Below, piece by piece: positions 1-8,617 of a stretch of DNA of 34,130 nucleotides. How positions within the stretch are numbered: position 1 is the stretch's first letter; each line of letters opens with the position of its first letter. The translations under genes and the position numbers were made by a program. The notes beneath the pieces were generated by a model that searched no databases, was not told the DNA's origin, and saw only the letters and a list, made by a program, of their open reading frames with translations. Source of the DNA: an uncultured bacterium. Its GTDB lineage: Bacteria > Cyanobacteriota > Vampirovibrionia > Gastranaerophilales > Gastranaerophilaceae. The stretch lies in NCBI GenBank assembly GCA_900553895.1, contig USFB01000022.1, positions 1-34,130 on the forward strand, written 5' to 3'.

Positions 1-136
1 TTTATTAACTATTATTTTTAGTCTATACAGTACAAATTTTATTAAAAAGCCTTGAATCAACTACTTTTTGTAAATTATAAATAAATTTATCTCAGACAGT
101 AGCACCGAAGGCGGGAGAGGGTATTATTAAATAGCA

Positions 137-169
137 AATAAAAGGGCGACCTGCGGTCGCCCTTTTATT
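137..169 (-). terminator. Intrinsic terminator after rpmH
   Basis: A perfect 15-bp hairpin with a 3-nt loop; the GC-rich core is GGGCGACC/GGTCGCCC. It lies 20 nt past the rpmH stop codon, with A/T tracts on both sides so it could work in either direction. No rnpA start is visible between it and the window edge, so rpmH looks monocistronic here. Confidence 0.85.
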
Positions 170-188
170 AATAAATCTTTTTTAAATC

Positions 189-341
189 TTAAGCACGTTT
201 GCTACCAGAAATTGCGATTTGGTGTCTTCCTTTAGCACGTCTTCTGTTTAAAACTTCTTGACCACCAGGAGTTGACATTCTAGCTCTGAAACCGCTTACG
301 TGTTGTCTTTTAATCTTTGTTCCTTCTAATGTACGTCTCAT
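189..341 (-). CDS. rpmH: 50S ribosomal protein L34
   Basis: A 50-residue basic protein of the large ribosomal subunit. It begins MRRTLEGTKIKR and carries the L34 core GFRARM, then G-x-x-V-L-N-R-R-R-A-K-G-R-H. The RTL-x-G-T start resembles cyanobacterial and plastid L34 more than the proteobacterial KRTFQPS form, which is one reason for placing the organism near Cyanobacteria. The ATG is preceded by an AAGGAAA ribosome-binding site and a good promoter about 30 nt upstream, and a strong terminator follows. The usual neighbour rnpA is not seen directly downstream. Length matches the family. Confidence 0.95.
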   Translation of the reverse strand: MRRTLEGTKIKRQHVSGFRARMSTPGGQEVLNRRRAKGRHQIAISGSKRA

Positions 342-370
342 TTTTCTATTTCCTTTTCAGCTAATTTTAC

Positions 371-399
371 ATATTATGTTTCTATAAAAACATGAACAA
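371..399 (-). promoter_or_regulatory. Promoter of rpmH
   Basis: On the minus strand, TTGTTC, a 17-nt spacer, then TAATAT. The predicted start gives a leader of about 20 nt carrying the AAGGAAA site. Confidence 0.55.
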
Positions 400-632
400 G
401 GTAACTAGTCAACATGCGAGGTTAAGTAATGTTAAGAAGAGCGAGTATTATCTTATATTGGTTGCACCAGTGTTATTAAAAGTAGGGACCAGATAGCTTA
501 AAATAGATTAAATTCTCAACAATAATCCAGCAAACAATAGAAAGTATTAAGAATAGTAAATATTGTTTAACTTTAAATCAAATTTGTTTTATTATAAGAA
601 AAGTGAGAGAGTTTATATAAGGAGTATTTTTA

Positions 633-1733
633 ATGAAAAAACTATTAACATGTCTAGCTCTATCTACTGTGTTATTTTCAGGTTGCACTCTGATGCACAG
701 CTCAGAAGGTATTATTAAAGTAAATGGTTCTGTGATTACTCAAGCGGATTTTGATAAAGCTTTTGATTCAACAGTAGATAAATCTTTTTTGAAGGCATTC
801 GGTGGCTCTAAAAACATGGTAAAATCTGACGATAATCCAATGTTTGGAATTTTTAAAGATAAAATTGTGAATGAACTTATTGTAAAATCTCTTTTAGATC
901 AAGAAATAGAAAAACGTGGTATTACAGCGACATCAGATGATGTTCAAGCCGAATTAAAAACTATTATTGATAAAGTAGGTTCTAAAGAAGAATTAAACAA
1001 GCTTCTTAAACAAAGAGGAGTTTCTAACGAACAATTCACTGAGGATTTGAAGACTCAAATTAAAATAAAAAAATTAGTAAATTCAATTGAAAAAATTAAT
1101 ATTTCAGATAATGATGCTAAAAAATACTACGATTCTCATAAAGCAGAATTTACTCACGGCGAACAAGTTAGAGCATCACACATTTTATTTTCTGCAAATA
1201 CAATTGAATTAATTCAACAAATTAAAGAAAAAAATCCTGATATTAACCCAACAGATTTGAACACAAAAGTTGAAGAACAAGTAGCAGCTCAAAAAGCAAA
1301 GGCTGAAACGGTTCTAACTCAAGTAAAACAAAATCCTGACGATTTTGCAAAATTTGCTGAAAAATATTCTGATGATAAAGCAAGTGCAGAACGTGGCGGG
1401 GAATTAGGTTTCTTCACAAAAGAAGCTATGGTACCTGAGTTTTCTAAAGCAGCTTTTGCTATGAAACCTAACACAGTAAGCGAAAACCTTGTTCAATCAC
1501 CTTACGGTTATCATATCATTAAGGTTACTGACAGAATGGAAGCAGGTACAACACCTTATGTTAAGGTTAAAGACGAAATCAAATTCTATTTAGAAACTCA
1601 AAAACAAATCGAAGTTTTGAAAAAACTAACAGATGGTTTGATGAAAAATGCTAAGGTTGAATATTTGAATGACAAATATGATCCTAAAAAAGCTACTGTA
1701 AAAGTAGAAGCAAAACCTCAAGAAAAGAAATAA
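633..1733 (+). CDS. Lipoprotein peptidyl-prolyl isomerase (SurA/PrsA-like, parvulin domain)
   Basis: An exported folding chaperone with peptidyl-prolyl cis/trans isomerase activity. The N-terminus is a lipoprotein signal ending in the lipobox LFSGC, so Cys18 should be lipidated and the protein membrane-anchored. Residues ~25-170 form a helical SurA-N-like chaperone part. Residues ~175-300 form a parvulin domain with the hallmarks RASHILF, GGELGFF and PYGYHIIKV. The C-terminus is Lys-rich. The start is supported by AAGGAG 8 nt upstream. It is a single gene ending at a bidirectional terminator. Its substrates cannot be told from sequence; exported proteins are the likely clients, as for PrsA/SurA. 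Confidence 0.9.
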   Translation: MKKLLTCLALSTVLFSGCTLMHSSEGIIKVNGSVITQADFDKAFDSTVDKSFLKAFGGSKNMVKSDDNPMFGIFKDKIVNELIVKSLLDQEIEKRGITATSDDVQAELKTIIDKVGSKEELNKLLKQRGVSNEQFTEDLKTQIKIKKLVNSIEKINISDNDAKKYYDSHKAEFTHGEQVRASHILFSANTIELIQQIKEKNPDINPTDLNTKVEEQVAAQKAKAETVLTQVKQNPDDFAKFAEKYSDDKASAERGGELGFFTKEAMVPEFSKAAFAMKPNTVSENLVQSPYGYHIIKVTDRMEAGTTPYVKVKDEIKFYLETQKQIEVLKKLTDGLMKNAKVEYLNDKYDPKKATVKVEAKPQEKK

Positions 1734-1750
1734 ATTCTAAATCAATAGCT

Positions 1751-1783
1751 AAAATGGCGGACTTTAAAAAGTCCGCCATTTTT
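1751..1783. terminator. Shared terminator between convergent genes
   Basis: A 12-bp hairpin (core TGGCGGAC/GTCCGCCA) flanked by AAAA and TTTTT, placed between two convergent genes. It can terminate both transcripts. Confidence 0.85.
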
Positions 1784-1786
1784 CAA

Positions 1787-2158
1787 TTAAAACCTAATTG
1801 GTACGCCGAGATTAATATACACTCCTGATGGTCTATACATCGGAGGAAGTGGTGGCGGATAAAAATCATCACACCAACCTAATCTACAATCATAGCCGTA
1901 AGGATAGCTCCAATAGCTGCGCCTGGCTAACACCCCGCCGACTACGACGCTTCCCCTTCCATAATATGCTCTTGGTGGTGGAGGTGGTGCACCCCAATCA
2001 CCTCTGTGAGGTCCGCAATGACCTCTAAACCCGGGACCGGCATGAACAATTTGACCATTTCCCATTGGTCCACCGGCATGAGGTGGTGGCATCGCGTTAG
2101 CAGGCATTGCCAAACTCAATAACGCCAACAAACTAAAAACTGACAAGACTTTCTTCAT
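1787..2158 (-). CDS. Small secreted Gly/Pro/Tyr-rich protein
   Basis: A 123-residue exported protein of unknown function. Residues 1-22 are a classic signal peptide with an AxA cleavage site (ANA). The mature part is low complexity: Pro runs (PPPPP), Gly/His/Arg-rich stretches and a Tyr/Trp-rich middle (YWSYPYGYDC), with Cys residues that could form disulfides. The C-terminus (VYINLGVPIRF) looks like a short beta strand. An AGAGGTG ribosome-binding site precedes the ATG, and a TATACT -10 box lies about 57 nt upstream. The GC content is higher than its neighbours because of Gly/Pro codons. A surface or envelope structural role is plausible but is inference only. Confidence 0.75.
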   Translation of the reverse strand: MKKVLSVFSLLALLSLAMPANAMPPPHAGGPMGNGQIVHAGPGFRGHCGPHRGDWGAPPPPPRAYYGRGSVVVGGVLARRSYWSYPYGYDCRLGWCDDFYPPPLPPMYRPSGVYINLGVPIRF

Positions 2159-2230
2159 ACTAACACCTCTTTCTTTTGATGTGCTTTGCGGAAGTTTGAA
2201 TTTCCGTTCTTGTTAGTATAACGATTATAA

Positions 2231-2428
2231 AAAAGCTTTTGTTCATTTTTAAACAAAAGCTTTTAGATACTGATTAAATGTACAATTGAAAATGGAAAAT
2301 TGTTTTAAAATGTTTTATATAGAATGGTGCGCTCGCGAGCACACCATTTTTAATACTGATAATTAAAAAGGTGGGAAAAGCATAAGCTTTTCACACCTGC
2401 TTTTATTATTGGTGCAAAAATTTGCACC
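2231..2428. repeat. Four successive hairpin-forming inverted repeats
   Basis: The 332-nt gap between the secreted-protein gene and flhA holds no gene, but four palindromes in a row: 2231-2264 (13-bp stem, AAAAGCTTTTGTT arms), 2323-2347 (AATGGTG arms around GCTCGCGAGC), 2369-2398 (13-bp stem with one mismatch) and 2411-2428 (GGTGCAAA/TTTGCACC followed by CCTACAA). One or more probably terminates the flhA transcript. The last belongs to the CCTACA-suffixed palindrome group seen elsewhere in the window. Confidence 0.7.
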
Positions 2429-2490
2429 CTACAATTTTAAAAATTTTCATGCGTTCAAGATTGAACTTATATTACGAAAAACCGCCCTTA

Positions 2491-4584
2491 TTAATATCCG
2501 CTATTTTCGCCGATTGTATCAACGGCTTCAACCTTGATATCTGTAATCAATTCTGAATAAGAGATTACAACAATTGTTGGAATGTGGCGTTCTAATAATT
2601 GATACAACGGCAACCTTATTCTTGGAGAACATAAAATTACCGGCTGTTGTCCTATTGATTGGTGCGCTCTCATCAAAGTCATTGCGGTAGATTCAATCAA
2701 ATCTTGTACTTGCATTGGGTTAAGCAAGAACATTGTACCAAGCTCTGTTCTTTGACAGCTGTCATCAAGCGTTTTTTCCCATTCAGGAGATAGAGTCAGT
2801 GCATAAAGTACGTGATCGCGGTCAACATTACTCAAACAAATTTGACGACCTAAAGCTGCACGTAAACGTTCTGACAAGATATCAGGTTCTTTAGAAAATC
2901 TCGCGTAATCGCACAAACGTTCAAATACAAAGATAATATCCTTGATAGAAACCTTTTCTCTGATTAAGTTTACAAAAATCTTTCTCAAATCTGAAGTAGA
3001 AATAATAGCAGGTACTAAATCGTTTACAAGAGTTGGGTCTTGAGAACGTACAAGTTCCATAAGCTTAAGAACGTCAGTTTTTGTCATAACTTCATCAACG
3101 TGTTTTCTTACACATTCTTGTAAGTGTGTAACAAGAACATCTGTTGCATCAACGGCTGTAACATTCTTTGTTGCTCTTGCATCGTCTTGAGAAATCCAAT
3201 ACGCTTGAGTTTGATAAGTTGGGTCAACACCTACAATCGCATCTTCAGGAATTGTTTTCTTAACAGAGTCCCACTGGTCGGCAATTACCATGTATTTACC
3301 GGGATATACATAACCTGACGCAACAACATTGTTACGAATAGAAATTACATATTCGTTAGCTTCCAATGCTGATGAGTCCATAATACGAATGTTTGGCAAA
3401 ATATAACCCAATTCATCCGTAACTCTTTGACGTAAAGCAGCAATTTTTGCAAGCAATTGACCTTCCTGATCAGGATCGGCAATTACAAGCAAACCCGCAC
3501 CAACTTGTAAGCTCAATACATCAACACCAAGTCTTTCGTACATCTTATTAGGGTTAACCAAATCTTGCATATTCTGACGTACGCTTTCCAATTGACCCAA
3601 TTGAGATTGAACATCGGCGTTTACTAATACTGAGAAGCCTGCAACAGCCAAGATTATTGTAAAGCATAAAAATGGGAAGAATGGCAAACCTGTAATAGGT
3701 GAACTTACTGTAATTAAGCCTAAGAACAATGCTGCAAAGAACAATGAATAAGGCTTTGCCATAATTTGCGCAGTCAAATCACCACCCAATGAAGTGCTTG
3801 TTGCTGAAGCACGTGTCATTACGATACCGGCTGAAATTGACATTAAAAGTGAGGGAAGCTGTGACGCCAAACCATCACCAATTGTTAAAACGGTGTATTT
3901 ACCAACGGCATCAGCTATTGGCATTTGGTTAACCAAACAACCAATTGTCAAACCACCTACAATGTTGATTATAACGATGATGATACCTGCCATAGTATCA
4001 CCTTTTACAAACTTCATAGAACCATCCATAGAACCAAATAAACTTGATTCTCTTTGAAGGTCTTCACGTCTTTTTACTGCTTCTTCCGGTGAAATCAATC
4101 CTGCGTTAAAGTCCGCATCAATCGTCATTTGCTTACCGGGCATAGCGTCTAAGGCGAAACGCGCAGATACTTCGGCAATACGTTCAGCACCTTTTGTAAT
4201 TACCATGAACTGTACAACCGTAATAATCAAGAAGATTACACCACCTACAATCATGTTACCGCCGGTAACAAACGTTCCGAACGCGTGTACAACTTCTCCG
4301 GCATCACCTTTAGCCAAAATAAGTCTTGTTGAGGCAATAGAAAGAACCAAACGGAACATTGTTCCCAAAAGAATAATTGAAGGAAAAGCAGCCAATTCTA
4401 ACGGTTTTTGAACATACAAAGATATCATCAAAAGCACAATACCAAGCGTGATATTCAAACTTATTGAAAAATTGATAACCCAATTTGGCATCTCCATAAT
4501 TAAGATTAAAACAAGAGTCATTACGAAGAGTGCCAAAAATATTTCTGATATAGGTTTGCTCTGTTGTTGTCCTTCCGCTGCCAT
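2491..4584 (-). CDS. flhA: Type III secretion/flagellar export gate protein, FlhA/SctV family
   Basis: The 697-residue inner-membrane export gate of a flagellar or non-flagellar type III apparatus. Residues ~10-320 hold about eight membrane segments and the FHIPEP-family signature (FRLVLSIASTRLIL, then ITKGAERIAEVSARF.LDAMPGKQM.IDAD). Residues ~330-697 form the cytosolic ring domain that docks substrates, ending with the typical SYSEL and VEAV. The stretch GDAGEVV...VVQFMVITKG...RESSLFGSMDGSMKFVKGD reads closer to SctV (InvA/YscV) than to textbook FlhA, so the flagellar name is tentative. AAGGA precedes the ATG. A REP-like palindrome separates it from the upstream FliH-like gene in the same direction. 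Confidence 0.88.
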   Translation of the reverse strand: MAAEGQQQSKPISEIFLALFVMTLVLILIMEMPNWVINFSISLNITLGIVLLMISLYVQKPLELAAFPSIILLGTMFRLVLSIASTRLILAKGDAGEVVHAFGTFVTGGNMIVGGVIFLIITVVQFMVITKGAERIAEVSARFALDAMPGKQMTIDADFNAGLISPEEAVKRREDLQRESSLFGSMDGSMKFVKGDTMAGIIIVIINIVGGLTIGCLVNQMPIADAVGKYTVLTIGDGLASQLPSLLMSISAGIVMTRASATSTSLGGDLTAQIMAKPYSLFFAALFLGLITVSSPITGLPFFPFLCFTIILAVAGFSVLVNADVQSQLGQLESVRQNMQDLVNPNKMYERLGVDVLSLQVGAGLLVIADPDQEGQLLAKIAALRQRVTDELGYILPNIRIMDSSALEANEYVISIRNNVVASGYVYPGKYMVIADQWDSVKKTIPEDAIVGVDPTYQTQAYWISQDDARATKNVTAVDATDVLVTHLQECVRKHVDEVMTKTDVLKLMELVRSQDPTLVNDLVPAIISTSDLRKIFVNLIREKVSIKDIIFVFERLCDYARFSKEPDILSERLRAALGRQICLSNVDRDHVLYALTLSPEWEKTLDDSCQRTELGTMFLLNPMQVQDLIESTAMTLMRAHQSIGQQPVILCSPRIRLPLYQLLERHIPTIVVISYSELITDIKVEAVDTIGENSGY

Positions 4585-4603
4585 TTTGTCCTTTAACTTC
4601 CTT

Positions 4604-4639
4604 CCCTCGCCCCTTGTGGGAGAGGGTTAGGGTGAGGGG
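4604..4639. repeat. REP-like palindrome between fliH-like gene and flhA
   Basis: CCCTCGCCCC and GGGTGAGGGG flank a GGGAGAGGG-containing centre, forming an imperfect hairpin much richer in GC than its surroundings. It fills the 57-nt gap just upstream of the flhA ribosome-binding site. Similar CCCTCACCC...GGGAGAGGG palindromes are known as dispersed repeats in many bacteria. A related GGCGGGAGAGGG string occurs at 110-121. Confidence 0.65.
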
Positions 4640-4641
4640 TT

Positions 4642-5421
4642 TTAGATTCCCTCTATTGCTTTTTTAATGATTTCTAATTGTGTGTCAATTGACGCATCAA
4701 CAATACCGTTATTTGTCTGAAAAACACATCCGCCTTCTTCTATTGAAGGATCTGCTATAATATTAACCTTAGCATCAATACCATATTGATAAGTAATATC
4801 AGGCAATGTATCTTTAATAAACTGCATTGCTGATGGTTTTACTCTAATATTAATTTTAGGTTCGCTTTTTGAAACCGTTTTAAGTACATCCACAATTGTA
4901 TTGACTAAAACTTGCGGATCGCTTTCAACTTCTTTTTTAATAATCTTTTTGGCTATATCAACACTGATTTCTAAAATATCAGGTGCGATATATTCAAAAA
5001 CATTTTTTGGAGCATTCATAAATTTTGAAAAACTATTGCGAAAAGCTTCCATATCCGCGCTTGCTTGCTCCATACCTTTTCTATAGCCTTCTTCAAATGC
5101 TGATTTTTTGATATTTTCAGCTTCTTCTTGTGCTCTTGAAACGAGATTTCTATCATCAATTCTGCGATATCCGCGTCTTCTTGAACCGCGTCTGCGTTCT
5201 TGACGCTGTGTAAAATCAATATTTTCAATATCAAATAAATCAATTTCAGGTTCTTGCGGAGCTTGAGGTTGAGGAGCTTCTTGAATAATATCTTCCTCTA
5301 CGACAGAATGTTGCTCAACATTTTCAATTTCAGAAATTTGAGCATCAGAAAGTTGAGCCTCAACTTTTTTAGGCTCTACTTTTTCTACCTTCCCCCTCAA
5401 ATTTCTTTTTTTGATTATCAT
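4642..5421 (-). CDS. FliH/SctL-like stator of the type III export ATPase
   Basis: A 259-residue cytosolic protein expected to tether the export ATPase (FliI/SctN) to the sorting platform. The N-terminal half is acidic and Pro/Gln-rich, followed by an unusual Arg cluster (residues ~74-88, with RRRGSRRRGYRR), then a helical segment with spaced Gly/Ala (EEGYRKGMEQ). Residues ~140-259 match the conserved FliH/YscL end (LEISVDIAKKII, D-P-x-V...IRVKP, EGGCVFQTNNGIVDASID). It starts 9 nt after the stop of the upstream gene. There is no clear Shine-Dalgarno, but a TATAAT box sits 8 nt before the ATG, so it may be translated by coupling or from a leaderless internal transcript. Confidence 0.8.
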   Translation of the reverse strand: MIIKKRNLRGKVEKVEPKKVEAQLSDAQISEIENVEQHSVVEEDIIQEAPQPQAPQEPEIDLFDIENIDFTQRQERRRGSRRRGYRRIDDRNLVSRAQEEAENIKKSAFEEGYRKGMEQASADMEAFRNSFSKFMNAPKNVFEYIAPDILEISVDIAKKIIKKEVESDPQVLVNTIVDVLKTVSKSEPKINIRVKPSAMQFIKDTLPDITYQYGIDAKVNIIADPSIEEGGCVFQTNNGIVDASIDTQLEIIKKAIEGI

Positions 5422-5430
5422 ATAAAAGTA

Positions 5431-6483
5431 TTATACACTCTCTTCAATGTATTGTGCAACAATTCCCGCAACTTTTAACGGCAAATCCGAATACTCACCG
5501 TCATAAGCTTGCGCTATAAACCTTTTCACTAGCGGACGTTCGTTTTTTATAACTTTTTCAATTCGCTCTCTTGGAGTTTCTCTATATATTCTTAACAAAT
5601 CACCCAAGACATTTTCCTTTGTAAGCTTACGCTTAATCGGAAGGTACTCTTTCATTTCTTTAAGACAATCTGTTACCAGATCACTATCAAGATGAGATTC
5701 TAAATCAGCCATATTCATATATTGAGAAATCGCTAAAGAATCGTTAGAATCAAATTTGTTAAGAATCGTCATTACCTTGTCTTGTGACATAAGTTTCAAA
5801 ACAAGAGCCAAAGACATCAACTTCATTTGCTTGTTCGTAATACCTTGTGGCATAGAAACATTTGCTTGTTTTGCTTGACGTCGCTGTTCTCTTTGTTTTT
5901 GACGTTCTTGTCTACGTTGCTCGGCATCTTGAGCATTTTGTTGTGCTTCTTGAGCCTGCGCTTGTTTTTGTCGTTCTTGTTCTGCTTGAGCTTGTTGTGC
6001 CATAGCATCAATGTTTGATTGATTTTCAGCACGATTTTTAGTTTCTTCGTCAATAACACCTTTTTGTTGAAGTTCTTCAATGCTTTGGTTATAAACTTTA
6101 ACTACATGGTGTTCTACCGCTTGTAATAATTGATCTTGCGGAATTTTTCTAATAACTGCTTGTTTTGCAACTTCAAAAATAGTAAATGCAATTTTTTGCA
6201 TAATACCATCCCAATATTGCGGAAGAATACCGGAATGAATTAAGTCAATTGATTTGTGAAAAGACCATTCTGCAATAATTTGAGTTATAAAAACCGCTTG
6301 ATCAGCATTCAAATTAAGTTGTTGGTCGTTATACAAAGCCTCTCCGGCAAGTAGTGTAAAATTACCGAGAGTTTTTACAATGTATTCTTTTTCTCTGTCT
6401 TCCAACTCTTTTGGAACAAGCTCTTTCGCTTGTTCAGACATAGATGCTGCAAAACCTTTATAATCAAAACCTTCGATTGGCAT
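5431..6483 (-). CDS. Type III/flagellar-associated protein with FliG-N-like domain
   Basis: A 350-residue soluble protein with three parts: a helical N-terminal region (1-150), a Gln/Arg/Ala-rich coiled coil (~155-215, built of QAQAEQERQKQ-like repeats) and a helical C-terminal region (~220-350). The segment starting KLMSLALVLKLMSQDKVM and running through ILNKF, I..YM and DL resembles the FliG N-terminal pattern (a layer of L, then D..A..IL..L). With FliH-like and FlhA-family genes directly downstream, a switch or sorting-platform role is likely; the assignment is by weak pattern and context. AAGGAAG precedes the ATG, and a TATAAT -10 box lies at 6533-6538, so this is the probable first gene of the operon. 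Confidence 0.55.
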   Translation of the reverse strand: MPIEGFDYKGFAASMSEQAKELVPKELEDREKEYIVKTLGNFTLLAGEALYNDQQLNLNADQAVFITQIIAEWSFHKSIDLIHSGILPQYWDGIMQKIAFTIFEVAKQAVIRKIPQDQLLQAVEHHVVKVYNQSIEELQQKGVIDEETKNRAENQSNIDAMAQQAQAEQERQKQAQAQEAQQNAQDAEQRRQERQKQREQRRQAKQANVSMPQGITNKQMKLMSLALVLKLMSQDKVMTILNKFDSNDSLAISQYMNMADLESHLDSDLVTDCLKEMKEYLPIKRKLTKENVLGDLLRIYRETPRERIEKVIKNERPLVKRFIAQAYDGEYSDLPLKVAGIVAQYIEESV

Positions 6484-6663
6484 AAATTCTTCCTTGTAGT
6501 TAATGAGTTATCAGATATAAAATCCCTATTTTATTATACATTAGAGAGTTTATATTAACCTCATATGTTTAATTGAAAAAATCGAAAAAACAAGCTTTAA
6601 CAACACCTGTATTTATTTTATTCATGATATTATAAGTATGTAATAACAAATTAGGAGTTCATT

Positions 6664-7164
6664 ATGGCGAAAGATTGCAGTTTTGATGTTGTTTCGGAAT
6701 TTGACCGTCAAGAGCTTGTAAATGCTGTTGATCAAGTGAAAAGAGATTTGACGTCACGCTTTGACTTGAAAAATTCTAATTCTTCAATTGATTTAGAAGG
6801 TGAAAAGTCAATAACAATCACAACAAACGACGAAATGAAATTGAGAAATATTTACGATATTCTTCAATCAAAGCTTGTTAAACGTGGTTTAAGTATCAAA
6901 ATTCTTGACGCTCAAACAATTGAAAACGCGCTAGGCGGAAACGTTAGACAAGTTTTTAACCTAAAAAAAGGCTTAACTCAAGAATTAGCAAAAAAAATTG
7001 TTGCTGATATTAAAGACTCAAAATTAAAAGTTCAAGCATCAATTCAAGGCGAACAAGTAAGAGTTTCAGGTAAAAGCAGAGATGATTTGCAGACTGTAAT
7101 TCAGCTTTTGAGGAAGAATGAAGAAAAGTATGATGCACCGTTGCAATTTACGAATTACAGATAA
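6664..7164 (+). CDS. yajQ: YajQ/DUF520 family nucleotide-binding protein
   Basis: A 166-residue cytosolic protein of two ferredoxin-like folds. The start MAKDCSFDVVSEFDRQELVNAVDQ and the ending APLQFTNYR are diagnostic of YajQ, as is the central GG-N-x-RQ-x-x-x-L-K-K-G-L segment. Some members bind c-di-GMP and act as effectors; whether this one does is unknown, though an HD-GYP protein is also encoded in the window. TTAGGAG lies 7 nt before the ATG. It is followed 77 nt later by mgtE in the same direction. Length is typical. Confidence 0.95.
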   Translation: MAKDCSFDVVSEFDRQELVNAVDQVKRDLTSRFDLKNSNSSIDLEGEKSITITTNDEMKLRNIYDILQSKLVKRGLSIKILDAQTIENALGGNVRQVFNLKKGLTQELAKKIVADIKDSKLKVQASIQGEQVRVSGKSRDDLQTVIQLLRKNEEKYDAPLQFTNYR

Positions 7165-7241
7165 AAATGGAAGAACTGAGTTTAGTAGTTGAGAAGTTTA
7201 GTAGAAATTTTATAAATTCTTAGGCTTAGAAGGACTTTATC

Positions 7242-8609
7242 ATGCCAAACATAGAAAATACAATTGATCGTATTCAAGAATTAATTGATACAAACGCAGA
7301 ACAGCAACTTCGTGACGAGCTTGCAACTTATCACTCTGCGGATTTGGCAGATATATTTCAGAAACTTAAGCCTGAAGAACGCTTAGCGTGCATTACTCAT
7401 ATTGATGAAGAAAAAGCTGCCGATGTAATTGAATACCTTCCTCCGCAACTTCAAGTCGAGATTTTAGGCGATGTTGATAAAGGACTTGCGTCAAGACTGA
7501 TTTCAAAACTCCCGCATGATGAAGCTGCGGACGTTTTGGGTGATATGGAAGAAGATGAGTCACAAGCGTATTTGGACAAATTACCGCAAAAATTCTCTTC
7601 TGAAATCCGAGAACTTTTGACATACAACGAAGATACTGCCGGTGGTATTATGACACCGCTCGTGCTTACTGTATATGACAATATGACTGTAAAAGAAGCA
7701 CTTGATACCATCCGAATCAAGGCTGAAAAAGAAAACATGGAGCTTTATTACGTCTATGTTGTCGATAAGAATAACCACTTAGTGGGTGTTGCGTCATTAA
7801 GAAATTTGATTACTGCACCGACTGATTTAAATATTTCGGATTTGATGTCGAAAGATTTGGTAAAAGTGCATGTAGACGACTATCAAGACCATATAGCCGA
7901 TATTTTTATGAAATACCAATTCAATGCCTTGCCGGTTGTTGATTTGTACAACCACTTGAAGGGGATTGTGACTTGGGATGACGTTCAAGACATTGTGGAA
8001 GAAGAAACTACAGACGAAATCTTGACATCTTCAGGTATCGTAACAGATTTGGGTGACGAGGATGATGACCTTTTAACAGGTAGTCTTTTACATTCAATAA
8101 AAGCACGTATTCCTTGGCTATTCATTACTTTGATAGGTGAATTTATTGCAGTTACTATTACAAATAAATATGATAAAACATTTACGGCTCTTCCGATTAT
8201 TGCAGCATTTATGCCGTTGCTTGCCGGTTTGGGCGGAAATATCGGTACACAAAGTATTACGCTTATGGTTCGTGGTATGTCAACAGGACAAATTTCTTTA
8301 AGTTCAGGTTGGCATCATATTATGCGTGAAACAGTTACCGGACTTAGTATCGGCTTGATTTTTGGTTTGTTGGTAACTTTTGTAACTTGGGGTTGGCAAC
8401 ATAATTTGGAATTGGGCTTGATTGTCGGTATTGCGATGTCTTTGAATATGACGATTGCAACTATGATTGGAACTTGCACACCTTTAGTTTTAAAGAAAAT
8501 GAAGATTGATCCTGCGGTTGCATCAGGTCCTGTAATTGCAACAACAATTGACGTTATCGGCTTAGCGGTTTATTTAACTCTTGTTACTTGGTATTTGATT
8601 AATTTATAA
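7242..8609 (+). CDS. mgtE: Magnesium transporter MgtE
   Basis: A 455-residue Mg2+ channel/transporter. Residues 1-130 are the MgtE N domain of short helical repeats (LADIFQKLKPEERL, AADVLGDMEED). Residues ~135-255 hold two CBS domains that sense cytosolic Mg2+ (TAGGIMTP at the junction, DLMSKDL, FNALPVVD). Residues ~285-455 hold five membrane helices with the pore motif PLLAGLGGNIGTQS. All expected parts are present and the length is normal. AGAAGGA precedes the ATG. The 77-nt gap upstream has no room for a Mg2+ riboswitch. The radical SAM gene follows after 8 nt. Confidence 0.96.
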   Translation: MPNIENTIDRIQELIDTNAEQQLRDELATYHSADLADIFQKLKPEERLACITHIDEEKAADVIEYLPPQLQVEILGDVDKGLASRLISKLPHDEAADVLGDMEEDESQAYLDKLPQKFSSEIRELLTYNEDTAGGIMTPLVLTVYDNMTVKEALDTIRIKAEKENMELYYVYVVDKNNHLVGVASLRNLITAPTDLNISDLMSKDLVKVHVDDYQDHIADIFMKYQFNALPVVDLYNHLKGIVTWDDVQDIVEEETTDEILTSSGIVTDLGDEDDDLLTGSLLHSIKARIPWLFITLIGEFIAVTITNKYDKTFTALPIIAAFMPLLAGLGGNIGTQSITLMVRGMSTGQISLSSGWHHIMRETVTGLSIGLIFGLLVTFVTWGWQHNLELGLIVGIAMSLNMTIATMIGTCTPLVLKKMKIDPAVASGPVIATTIDVIGLAVYLTLVTWYLINL

Positions 8610-8617
8610 TTAGAAAA

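Noticed and set aside
7165..7241. Magnesium riboswitch upstream of mgtE
   Set aside because: The gap is only 77 nt and shows no M-box or ykkC-like structure.
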